Assembly (NCBI GenBank): GCA_031835245.1
Contig: JAVKOQ010000014.1
Location: 333,001-397,000 of the forward strand
Length of the DNA stretch: 64,000 bases
DNA from: Balamuthia mandrillaris
Taxonomy: Eukaryota; Discosea; Longamoebia; Balamuthiidae
Direction: 5' to 3'
The position numbers and the translations under genes are program-made. The notes below the pieces were generated by a model, which searched no databases, was not told the DNA's origin, and was given only the letters and a program-made list of their open reading frames with translations. Below, piece by piece: positions 52,827 through 62,469 of this stretch (the stretch's first letter is position 1; the number at the start of each line of letters is the position of its first letter).

Positions 52827-53706
52827 TTATGCCCCACCAGCTCCGCTTTTGTGGAAACTGCTGTAGTACCCTCCCACCTTGAATGGAAGGCGTGCTTTGA
52901 AGGAACAAGGGATGGAGTCTAGCTCCTCTTGGCTGTAAACGGAGCCTGGAATGATCCTGAAGTCCACTGATATGCGGGTTCGGTTAGTGCTGTTGGGTTG
53001 GTTGTAGTGCCAACACTTGTTGCCATAAAAGCGAAACACTTGGCCGTACTTCATGTCTTTGTTTGCGAAGACAGAGGTGAGTTAGCAAACTTATATGCTG
53101 AGGACATTCACAAAACAACGGTCTCTGATAGGGTAGGATCATACCAACGCTGTGAAAGTCGCCCTTGTCGGGTTGAGACTCGACATACATGCCGTTCGTG
53201 TCGAACACAGCGGTGAAAGGAAGCCAGTAGTTGATTTCGCCAGAAGGGTGGTGGTAGTCACCATCTCTGTGTTTCTTGCCCACGCAAACATTGTTGGGAA
53301 GATGTACCCTGAAGGTTGGGCTTGTCTGGAAGATGATAAGGTCGTCCACAAGGGTGGGGGCTATGCACTCCTTGACAAAGCGTTGGTAAAGGGAAGTAAA
53401 TTCTTGCAGAAGGGGTGAGTCGTAAAACTTTCGATGGAACCATGTGGACTGATCGTTAGTTACAGTGAGAAAGCCCCTTTCAGTGCTTTCGGGAATAAGC
53501 GTGTGGAGGCGGTCCAGCTCTTCGATATCGAATATCCGCCGTATCAAACCAGCAAAATCGTATCTAGATGTGTCCCACTCCATAATCTCCTCTTCTTTTA
53601 GCTCTTCAAATGACTTTGGATGTTTATGCAGCTCCTTTTGAAGTGTATGCTTGATTTTGTGTCCTGGGTCACCAGCAGGTGAGGGGAACGGCGTTGTTGT
53701 TTCCAT
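52827..53706 (-). CDS. StrG-like 2-oxoglutarate/Fe(II)-dependent oxygenase
   Basis: Exons 53145-53706 and 52827-53056 give 263 aa from METTTPFPSPAG; an in-frame ATG at 53766 would add 20 residues. The facial-triad His and Asp are in VGKKHRDGDYHHPSGEINYW, followed by LPFTAVF. The distal His/Arg region is QVFRFYGNKCWHYNQPNSTN then RTRISVDFRIIP. The block HRDxDYxHPxGExNxWLP is typical of proteins annotated as streptomycin-biosynthesis StrG-like in bacteria and scattered protists. The substrate is unknown. There is a weak resemblance to the phytanoyl-CoA dioxygenase superfamily. All iron and cosubstrate residues seem present. The intron 53057-53144 is GT-AG. Ancient transfer from bacteria is possible but the gene is now spliced. 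Confidence 0.78.
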
Positions 53707-54043
53707 AGAACTGTTCGTTGCAAAGAGGGGAGGTTTATTTGTTCCTTCCCGCGCGTGGTTTCGCACGACTTGCCGCTTTCTTGTTCTTCTTTTTTGCTTT
53801 TACCGGATGTTTTTAGTCGCGCGAAGGGACAACAACGTTTTAGCATGTTCATCCAGTCATAATTCAAACGGGCTTATGATGACGTGGTACAGCTCCTGAT
53901 CTTACAGAGTGCTCCTCAAACTGGAACAAAAGAAAGAAAGGAGGAAAGAAGAAAAGAGTAGAAGTTTTATGGACAGTATCGCGCGAGAACTATCTCGCTT
54001 ATCGTTTTTACACCATTGCTAGGAAAAAGCAAAAAAAGGGGGG

Positions 54044-54691
54044 TTAAGAAGTGGGTCGCGGGTGGCTACGCAGAGAGCTCGCGTAGACCTTCCTTCTGCA
54101 CGCCTCGCAAAGGGTCGTTTTCTTTTGATGAGCAGCCGCTACGCAGTTGCTGAAAGTCATCACACAGGGCAGTACGCAGTGGCCCAGCCCAAAGACGTGC
54201 CCTATTTCATGCACGCACTCCTTGACCACAAAGTTTGGGTCGTTGCCCAGGCGATAGGTGGCCACAAAGGCTCCCATCTTCCGCTTGCCAGCCCCAAACA
54301 CAAAATTCCTCGAAACAGGGGCAGCGTCCCTTGGCGTCAGCAGCAGGCCGTACTCGTCCTGAGCTTTCCACTTGGCCAGTTGGTCCAACAAACGGTCGCA
54401 GTCCAGTTGCTTGCGCCTGTCGTCCCAGCAGTGGTGGTAGGTGGAATAGGGCACCGTCGTTATTTTTATGCGCTTCAAGGGGAATGATGACTTTAGAGCC
54501 CGCTCTACCCCTGCGTACAGAGCAGGGTTGATGCTCGAGTCCACAAATAGGTGGAGTTGGTGGGCGTGGTGTCTTGGTTGACTCCTTGATGGTTCCATCT
54601 CAGCTCTTTCTTTGTGTGGCTGCACTCCACTGGCGATGTAATGGACCTTCTCCCGAAGAAAGCTGTAAGCTCTGTCTCGCTTTCGTTTCAA
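54044..54691 (-). CDS. Archaemetzincin (AMZ-type zinc metallopeptidase)
   Basis: Single-exon gene, stop 54044-54046. The start is either 54691 (MKRKRDRAYSFLREK, 215 aa) or the in-frame ATG at 54598 (MEPSRSQPRHHAHQL, 184 aa). The shorter start gives the family's usual beginning. The catalytic motif is HEIGHVFGLGHC, continuing VLPCVMTFSN, with CEAC about 20 residues on. This is the archaemetzincin consensus HExxHxxGxxHCx3CxMx17CxxC, with three catalytic zinc His residues, the base Glu, the Met turn and a second zinc bound by four Cys. The preceding part (LFVDSSINPALYAGVERAL; DEYGLLLTPRDA; FVFGAGKRKMGAFVATYRL) matches the N-terminal half of the fold. The family occurs in archaea and many eukaryotes; physiological substrates are unknown. 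Confidence 0.93.
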   Translation of the reverse strand: MKRKRDRAYSFLREKVHYIASGVQPHKERAEMEPSRSQPRHHAHQLHLFVDSSINPALYAGVERALKSSFPLKRIKITTVPYSTYHHCWDDRRKQLDCDRLLDQLAKWKAQDEYGLLLTPRDAAPVSRNFVFGAGKRKMGAFVATYRLGNDPNFVVKECVHEIGHVFGLGHCVLPCVMTFSNCVAAAHQKKTTLCEACRRKVYASSLRSHPRPTS

Positions 54692-54730
54692 CCAACCGCT
54701 GTGTACTTGTTGTGCCTGAATTTTTTTTTG

Positions 54731-54777
<47 letters not shown>

Positions 54778-55164
54778 TGCTCTGCTAACACGGAAAGAAA
54801 AGAAAACTAAGAGGGAGCATGAAGCACTGCCCAGGAGTTTTCGCGGGGTAATTGACAGCAAAGTGACTGACAGACAACTTGTTGGTTGGATCAACCAGCC
54901 CCCACCCATCCCCCCCTTTAAAAAAATATATCGAAACAGAGGTGATCGCCTTCGCTCTGTCAAACCAGCCAATGGAAGCCTCAGCTCCACCCCACCCTGA
55001 GCGTAAAGGTAGAGAACCAGCAGCAAGCATGACCCCCTTGCCGCACAACTTTCAAAGAGGAGCACAACCGTGCTTGTTGCTTTTCTTTCTTTGGAAAAAT
55101 GTTTAACAAAAAAAAAAGCAAAAGAAAGCGATTTTGGCGGGAAAGCCTAACCTAACGAACTGCT
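54692..55164. other. Divergent intergenic region, archaemetzincin / thymidylate kinase
   Basis: 473 nt holding both promoters. It contains a (CT)n tract at 54735-54774, CT on the + (thymidylate kinase) strand, and a CCCACCC-rich patch near 54900. No gene was seen. Confidence 0.5.
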
Positions 55165-55935
55165 ATGTTGCGCTTTGTTGGCGCCACTGGAAAGAAGAAC
55201 GTAGCTGTTGTTTCGAACGTTAGCTCTTGCGGGTTTCGTGGAACAGGCTTGTTGGGCACAAAACTTTTTGGTAGAAAGATGATGAGCACCAGCGGGAGCG
55301 CTGCGAAAGGACGGTTCATTGTTTTTGAGGGGTTGGACGGTTGCGGCAAAGGCACCCAAATGAAGCTGTGCGCCACCTTTCTGTTTGATGAGAGCAAGGA
55401 CTACGATGTGTACATGACAAGAGAGCCCACTCGCGACTTTAAGCAGCTGCGCGAGGCGATGGCCAAAGGAGAGAACGTCAAACGAGATGCGGAGTGGTAC
55501 GCCAAAACCTTCGTTCAGGACCGCCATAATCACTTGCAAAACTACATCGTGCCAGCTTTAGAGCGAGGCACCCACGTCCTGTGCGACCGCTTCAAGCACA
55601 GCACCCTTGCTTACCAACATACTCAAGGCCTTCCCCTTGAGCAGCTGGTGAGCATGCACGAAGGCATGCCAGCACCCGATCTCACCTTCATCTTTGACTG
55701 CCCTGCGGAAGTAGCCTTTGAGCGAAGGCAAAAGGACAACGCCACGGACGTTTTCGAGAAAGACAAAGAATTTCAACGGGACCTGCGGGAGAACTACCTC
55801 AAGGTGCATGCCTTCCTCACAGCTCCCCCACATAACGAAACCATAGTGTTGATCGATGCCAACCAGCCCGTCCAAGACATTGCAGAACAAGTACGACAGC
55901 ACATTCGGGCGGTGCTACAAAAACCAGACCAATAA
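55165..55935 (+). CDS. DTYMK: Thymidylate kinase, probably mitochondrial
   Basis: Phosphorylates dTMP to dTDP. Intronless, 256 aa. The kinase body starts at about residue 49: P-loop RFIVFEGLDGCGKGTQM, the dTMP-binding TREPTRDFKQLREAM, then AKTFVQDRHNHLQNYIVPAL and the DR motif with base contact VLCDRFKHSTLAYQ (DRY-like), PDLTFIFDCPAEVAFERRQK, and the lid region NATDVFEKDKEFQRDLRENY. The first 45 residues (MLRFVGATGKKNVAVVSNVS onward) are rich in Arg/Lys/Ser/Gly and lack acidic residues, as in a mitochondrial presequence; internal Met39/40 (MMSTSGSA) could start a cytosolic form. REPT-R without the usual Gly resembles archaeal/bacterial forms. It complements the dUTPase in this window in dTTP supply. 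The stop codon abuts AATAAA-like poly(A) signals. Confidence 0.92.
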   Translation: MLRFVGATGKKNVAVVSNVSSCGFRGTGLLGTKLFGRKMMSTSGSAAKGRFIVFEGLDGCGKGTQMKLCATFLFDESKDYDVYMTREPTRDFKQLREAMAKGENVKRDAEWYAKTFVQDRHNHLQNYIVPALERGTHVLCDRFKHSTLAYQHTQGLPLEQLVSMHEGMPAPDLTFIFDCPAEVAFERRQKDNATDVFEKDKEFQRDLRENYLKVHAFLTAPPHNETIVLIDANQPVQDIAEQVRQHIRAVLQKPDQ

Positions 55936-56465
55936 TAAATAAGCAACACAACACTTCATGAAGGAAAGAAGAGAAAACAAGGCAAAGAAAAGAAAAAGCA
56001 GAACCGGTTTATTTACACAACGAAACGCAATTCCACTTTTCTTAATCTCCTCTTCCCCATTGGTTTGGAAGGTTGGTTGGGCAGGCGGTGGCTAGGTTTA
56101 GCAGGTGGCACGTTGTGTTACCAGGGCGAACAAGTAGAAGCAGTAGAAAGATGGCCAGGTTGGTTGTGGGTCCGCAATGCGGGAGTAGAATCAAAAAACA
56201 AAAAGAAGCACCAAAAAAATAAAGTGTAAGGGTGCCTCTTGCAAATAATAAAGCAAAAAAAGAACGTGGGCAAAAAAGTTGAAAGTGGATTGAGTAGGCA
56301 GTGTGGCAAGGGATTGGGGCAGTTGAGTAAGTTCTTCACGCAAGAAGAAGTCCGCCTTGTTGATAGGTCATTCTAAGTGTACATAAATAGTGGTGGTCCC
56401 TCTTCTTTCGTCTTGGCTTCGTACGTTTTTGTTAGTCATTCAGCGGCAACTGTTTGTTTAAAGCG
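55936..56465. other. Convergent intergenic region, thymidylate kinase / Rac
   Basis: 530 nt between two stop codons. AATAAA-type motifs occur at about 55933 on + and near 56221 on +. No open frame of interest; presumably two 3' UTRs and spacer. Confidence 0.5.
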
Positions 56466-57503
56466 TTAGCTCAACAAACAACAGCCGCTCTTCTCGGGCT
56501 TCTCAGAGGTAGCCGCTTGCGCAGGCATCTGAGTCTCTGTGCTCGCAGCTTCTCGTTGGGAATTAATCCAACAGCGAGCAGCCTCATCAAAAACGTTTTT
56601 CAAGCCTTTTTGTGTCATAGCACTACACTCACAATAAGCGTACGCCCCTATCTCCTCCATCATTTCCCGTCCCTATTTAAAATGCAATGAGTAGGAGATA
56701 ACAATGAAATAAGGCAAAAACATGATAAGTATGACAGCAAAGAATAGGTCATTAAAAACACAAGAAAAACAAATGTACCTGTTCGGAGGTTATCGGCGTT
56801 AGCTTTTGCTTGCGTAGTGCCTCGACTGCCTTGGGATCGTCCCTCAAGTCCATCTTTGTTCCAACTAAAATATAAGGGGTCTCTGGGCAATGATGTTTTA
56901 GCTCCGCATGCCACTGAGAGGGTGGTAGTTGCGGGTAAGTCGTAAGATCGACGAAGCAAAGGCGGGTAGGGAGAGACACGAGAGGGAGCGGGAGAGAGAG
57001 GAGTTCGCGTACACGAAGTTTGACGTTTTCAAAACTGCTGGGTGTCACCACAGAATAGCAGATCAGAAAGACGTCTGTTTGTGGGTAGCACAGGGCTCTC
57101 AATCGGTCATACTCTTCCTGACCTAATATTTTTTTTTAAAAAAAAGTCAAACCCATGTTAGCAACCCGATTTGTAAACTTGCAAAGAAGAAAGAATATTT
57201 ACCTGCTGTATCCCAAAGTCTGACATTTGTTTGGTATTTTTGTTGATACGAGAAAGGGTACGGCAAGTACGTTAGCGCGTTTCTTTTTTTTTAAAAAAAA
57301 AACCAAACGAAGAAGGGAAAAGGAGACAAAGGGGGAAAGTACCCTAAATTGTAGGGAACATCATCGACCATAATAGCAGTGTTGTAGTTGTCGAAAACGG
57401 TAGGCACGTACTCCTGGGGGAACGTGTTGTTGGAAAAAGACATCAACATGCAGGTCTTTCCAACTGCTCCGTCTCCGACGACTACACACTTGATGGCCTG
57501 CAT
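56466..57503 (-). CDS. RAC: Rac-family small GTPase
   Basis: Rho-family switch for actin and NADPH-oxidase-type signalling. Five exons (57343-57503, 57203-57219, 57013-57122, 56779-56913, 56466-56672) give 209 aa; the second is only 17 nt (LWDTAG region). Motifs: G1 [16 protein letters not shown], switch [13 protein letters not shown]3 [15 protein letters not shown], Rho insert neighbourhood [34 protein letters not shown], and G5 [17 protein letters not shown]. The hypervariable tail is longer than in canonical Rac ([20 protein letters not shown]) and ends GCCLLS, a CAAX box CLLS that predicts farnesylation rather than the geranylgeranylation of Leu-ending Racs, with an extra Cys for palmitoylation. 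No polybasic stretch is seen. The gene is otherwise canonical and should be active. Confidence 0.95.
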
Positions 57504-58319
57504 CTTGATCTTGCCTTTGGTCGCAATGGTTTCCGGTGGTTAATGGCAGCGACTTCTCTTCGTAAGCGGAAGAGAAGCCACTACACTACTTTGTTTACCA
57601 ACAAAAGAAATATATAGAGATATGGGGTCTGGAGAATACGTGTAAATGTTTGACAGCTTTGACTGGAAAAAAAAAAAGAGGAACCACGAACAACAACAAC
57701 AAAAAAAAGTGAAATCAAACAAATAACAAAGACGTGAAGGGCAAAAAAAATTATGATAATGAAATAAAATAACAAAAAAATAAAAATACAACAAAAAGTG
57801 GTTGTAAATCCTACAAAGATAGGTATGGATACAGGAAATAGAAAGGGTGTTTTCGTACCTTGATAGAAGAAGAAGTCCTCTTCTGCTGCGAACGGTTCTC
57901 CGGTCACGCTCGGTCGGCTTTGGAATCCCGTGAAAGAGCGCTTAACCTACTGCACAAATCGCTCTCACCTCTTTCTTCTCTCTTCCCCCTTTTTCTGTTT
58001 TTCTTCGTTTGGCCGTTTGGTTTTATTTTTTCTTTTTTGTTTATTAGCGGGGGGTGGTGGTTTGTGTTGCTCTGCTTGGATGCCCCAGCAAATAACCCCT
58101 CAACCATTCTCGCTTTTTTTTCGGTGCACATTTTCATTCAAGAAAAATTATCCCAAATTATGGCAAATTCTATTAATAATAAACGGTTGGCCTTTCGGGA
58201 CGACAAACAAAAGGGCGGAAGGCCAACGTGGCACAAGAAGAATAGCAGTAAAGGGAGAAAAATAAATAAGTTTTCTTTCTTTGTTTTTTGAGATAAGCGC
58301 ATTCAGTGTGGCACTCGCT
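57504..58319. other. Intergenic region, Rac 5' flank and POLRMT 3' flank
   Basis: 816 nt between two minus-strand genes. AT-rich at 57660-57810; T-rich/pyrimidine-rich 57955-58045. A long forward frame (about 57860-58291) is hydrophobic and low complexity, with no start or splice support. It probably includes a Rac 5' UTR. Confidence 0.45.
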
Positions 58320-60119
58320 CTACTGAAAAAAGTACTTGCTCTCGAGTACCTTATGAAGGTCAAACGCTCCCCGCGAGGGCAATGGCGGAAAGGAGGCTTT
58401 CGGGTGGTTCCGCTTTAATTCGTCGAGGAGATTCTCCAACAAAGGCTGGCTGTGGAGCTCCACAAACTTTTCTCGTAGCAAGAGGCTCATCTCGTCTACT
58501 GTACAGGGATGAGTCCAGAAACTGTCGTGCACTGAAGCAAAGGTCAAGCCCGCCTTGTTGCATGCCAACGCCGTCATAATCATGTGGGTAGAGTCCAAGG
58601 AGTGCACGTAGTTTGGTGGGAAAGCCGTTCGTTGCTTCTGCACACTCACTGGCAACGACTCCAAGTCATCCGTTAGCATCATGACTTGCAACACTGTGTA
58701 CACTCGCTTCTTTGCGCTGATCTTGCGGTAGGGTTGCACCACTGGAAGTCCCAGCGGTGTCGTCCAGCGCACGGGATCCCCTTTTTTTGATGATGTTAAA
58801 AACATAAAAAAAAAAAAAGAGAAAGAAACGACGAAAGAGAAAGAGAAAGAAGTAGAAATGTTGTACCTTCACGAGCAACGGTACGCGCGCAGTCACCAAG
58901 CCAAGTCATAATAGACTTGGCATTAGAAAACATTTCCTTCAAGCTGGCAAAAGTGAGAACTGTGAGATATCTGCTACAGGCAAAGAGCTCATCGTCACTC
59001 AAAAACTTTTTGTCCTTGAGAGCGTTCTCTATCTGTTGCCTCGCTCCGATCTGTGTGACGCCATACACGCTCGTCATGACGGTCTGTTTGATGACTTTTC
59101 GATCCACCATGCCATGTAACCGTTTCGCTATTTCGTTATCTCCTTTGGCAACATCTGCTTCTATACGTTGCTTCACGAGCTCCAACACACCGGAGTAGAC
59201 GTCTTGTGGACCGTCGCTAGGACTCAGATTCACCTGTTTTGCGCCCAGTTCATCTCCTCCCAATGCAGCGTAATGCTGTAGTCCGTTACAGGAACCGTCT
59301 TGATGGATGGGAAGCGAACAAGGATAGGCCGTTGCTCCTTCTGCTCATCGATAAAGCAAAGATCGTTGCCACGAGAGAGAGAGAGAGAGAGAGAGAGATT
59401 AATTCACAGAAGCTATAACAACGGATAAAATAGGGCGCACCTGGATAGCGCATTGCGTTCGTAAATTCAATGCAAGCAGCCAGACACTGCCAAGGCTTAT
59501 CTGCTGCGACCCACCAGCGCTTTCCACCAAGCGGATTTTCAGCAGAGTCAATGATATCCTGAATATGTTCCTCGGTAAAGGCTTCTCTTGCGTGAAAAGG
59601 GACCTTATCATTGCCGTAGACATTGGAGATATGGATTTTCAACCATTTGAGGCCATCGTTGCCAAGAGGCTTCTTTTGAGCGAATGTGAGAAGCCCTCTA
59701 CAGAGGTCTTGACCCACGTGGTTGAGGTGAGGAGGGATGGGATAAGTTCGCCCTCTAAAGTCCAAATTATGCGGAAAGTAGAAGACCTTGTCGAGAAAAT
59801 CCCTTGCGACCTGTAGCTTCAAAGTGGTGTCACACCGGAGGGAGTGAAGGTTCGCATTGTCTCTCAATATGCGTCGACGTAGCTTTGCATAACTGTCCAT
59901 CGAGTCTTTGTTGGTCTCCCAATCGTCGGGAGGAGGTGGAAGTATTTCGTTGTGCCGAGAAGGAATATCCGCGACATCACCGCCTTTTCGCCAAGCCTCA
60001 TCAATCACTTCGAATACACTTTGGTTAATACACCAGGGCGTCGAACCCAATGCATTCAATCCTGTTGATAGAGAAGGAAATGACAGAGGAGAGAGGAGGA
60101 GGGGGAGGCAAGCAAGTCA

Positions 60120-60151
<32 letters not shown>

Positions 60152-61773
60152 TAGGTGAGATAGCGTCACAACGGAAGTGTGGGCAGAAAGTTCTTGCCTT
60201 GATAGACAGAGTCAAGACTTGCGTTAAACAAGACTCTCGATTGCTGTTTAGAACCTTTGGTACGCATGATAAAAACCTGGGCGGGATTGGAAAGATAGGC
60301 GCCACCACCGGGCTGTCTCCAGTCTCTGGGCGGGACCAACATGGGCAAGTTACGGTACTCGTAGAGAGCCCGAGCCAAGTCAGAGGTTTCTAGAATGTCC
60401 CAAATGCCAGGATTGGGCTCCAAAACTCCAACGTTTTGTACTCCTCGACGAGCGAGCTTGTATCCGAAAGCTTTTTCCATGGGGGCATCTTGCCCGTCCA
60501 CGGGCCAACTCCGCATCCCTTCAAACTGTTTGTAGACTGAAAAGAGGGAAGCTCTCCAAGACTTGGGATCCGTTTCAGATGGTGGTTTGGCGGCTGGAAT
60601 GGTAGCCGTCTCCAGCAAACATTGTAAAAGGAAAGCGCCAATCTGTGTACGAATGGAGGGCTCCCATTCCGTATCTTCTAGAGAGGATTTGGCGTGTCTG
60701 TGTATGTTAGACATGGCTTTGCTGCCTTGCAGCTGCTTCGGTGGTTTCCAATCCGTTTCTTGAGTGAGACGCATGCGTGCCACCTCGAGTTGTATTGTAG
60801 TGCCCAAGTTAGTGCATAATCCCGTCACGGGCACATTGATCTTCTCCGGATTATCCGCGTTGGCCAGCATTGCCGATAACACGGAGTTGACTGTGAGGAG
60901 GGCAAGGTGCTCCGGAGGAAGCAACAGCAGGAAGGGGCCAAAGACCAAGCGACCCTTCGCTTTGCTAGTGCCGTTCCGAAGCTTGTCTTGTTCCTCAGCG
61001 ATGGCGTTGCGAAGGGGAGTGAACCAGTGCCGCATCAACTTTCCTCCTTGAACGTCTCCTCCCAGATGCAAAGGTTTGTCCAGGGAGAGAAACTTGGAAA
61101 AGCGTCTGATCTCGCGGTCCACATTGTGCAGCTCTGTTTCTTTTTGAATGTGGTAGAGTCGTTCCTTCCACATAGGGCTGAGATCATAAAAGGTCTTTCC
61201 CTGTTGGATAGCCTCGTGCAGTTCCCTCTCCGCCTCCGGGTCCGCGCCCACCACTCCTGAGAAGGACACAGTAGGCCACAATTTGATTTCTTCCATTTCA
61301 GCAGAAGTACGAGAGGCCTCAGCTGTCGATGGGAAGGACTTGTATGGTAGATCCGCTTCTTTAACTCTCAGCAAGTCCTCCTTGAGCTGTGTTATTTTCG
61401 CTTCGTGGTTTAAGATTTTGTTGAAGGACCAATCGTTGGTCACTCCGTTCCTCCCGTTCAAGTGAGGCATATGGCCGTTTTGGTGGTGGTGCTGGCCGTT
61501 GTTGCCGTTTTGGCGAAGGTAGGCGTGGCCGTCCGAGAAAAAAGCATTTTCGTTCCCCCCTTCGTGTTCGCTTTCTTCATGCAATGCGTTAGGCCGCAAA
61601 AGCGCAGCTGGCATAGCAGAGCTAGGAGCAAGCTTTGGAGAAGCTCCGCCCCAAGGGAAAGAGCTTGTGCAGAGTGCCTGCTGTGGCCGCAGTGTCCGCA
61701 GCAGCAGTAGGCTTCTGTGAGGATTTGTTCTTTCGCAAAACAAGCCGTTTCCTCGTAGCAATGAGCCTGACAT
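58320..61773 (-). CDS. POLRMT: Mitochondrial DNA-directed RNA polymerase (T7-phage type)
   Basis: Transcribes the mitochondrial genome. Exons 60198-61773, 59441-60061, 58867-59340 and 58320-58780 give 1043 aa. The N terminus ([20 protein letters not shown], Arg/Leu/Ser-rich) looks like a presequence. The polymerase half shows [20 protein letters not shown] (palm, Y/R-G-R), [28 protein letters not shown], the motif A Asp in [20 protein letters not shown], motif [21 protein letters not shown] (Lys/Tyr pair), [16 protein letters not shown], the motif C Asp in [12 protein letters not shown], and the C-terminal YFFQ, comparable with the aromatic-Ala end of T7 polymerase. The first intron appears to use a GC-AG donor. 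The gene is complete, with all catalytic residues. Confidence 0.95.
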
Positions 61774-62469
61774 GCTTTACGTTGTGTGTGCGTGGTGGTT
61801 GAGTTGTTGGTATTTTGCGGGCTCCTTCAGTGTGTTGGAACAAAAAAAAGGTTTGTCTGCTCCCTACAGTAGGAAAACGTCAATATTCTGTGCCAAAACC
61901 CGCCTCGCTGCAAGGATCAACCAAAAGACCTCAACATAGAGGAAAAGAGCAATATAGAAGGGAATAAAGAACTCCCACCTACCTTGTGTTCGAGAGGTGC
62001 GAATGGAGAAACCCCGGCCGCAGTGAGGGATGGTTGATTATTTTGTTTTGCCGGGAAAGCGGTAGAAGAGTCAACTGCAGATAGAAAGTGCTGCCCACGC
62101 GGGAATTTACAGCCTGCCCTCCCCCACACGGAATAAATAAAGACGAGCGCTAGCAAACAAAGAGCCCGGACCCTCCTCTCCCCTTCTTCTCACTTTCTTC
62201 TTTATTGATGGCGGTGCCTCCTCTCTTGCTGGCAGAGGTTTTTTTAGTAACTACTCCTCGTGCTAAACCCTTTTTTTTTTTTCTTCTAATGACCCGACCC
62301 CTCTGGTTGATCAATCTATTCGGAAAAGACAAAGAGAAGAGAGAGGAGAGGAAGAGCGAGGCAGGAGAGGCAGGCTTTTTTTGCTTCTTTTGTATTTTCG
62401 TTCGTCGCAAGAACCATATGAAAAAAAAAAAAGAGGGGAGGAAAAAAGGAGCACAAAAAAGCAGGCGTC
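61774..62469. other. Intergenic region, POLRMT 5' flank and ADP/ATP carrier 3' flank
   Basis: About 700 nt between minus-strand genes. Short frames only. T-run at 62271-62281 and A-rich 62421-62436; nothing else recognised. Confidence 0.5.

Noticed and set aside
53598-53867. 89-codon minus frame overlapping the start of the 2OG oxygenase
   Set aside because: Different frame from the conserved oxygenase exon and without recognisable features.
57860-58291. 143-codon hydrophobic forward frame upstream of Rac
   Set aside because: Low complexity, no ATG at the beginning, no splice or domain support; likely UTR or spacer.
60764-61260. Forward frames antisense to the mitochondrial RNA polymerase first exon
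   Set aside because: The 1576-nt sense exon joins in phase to conserved polymerase exons; the antisense frames lack any family signature.
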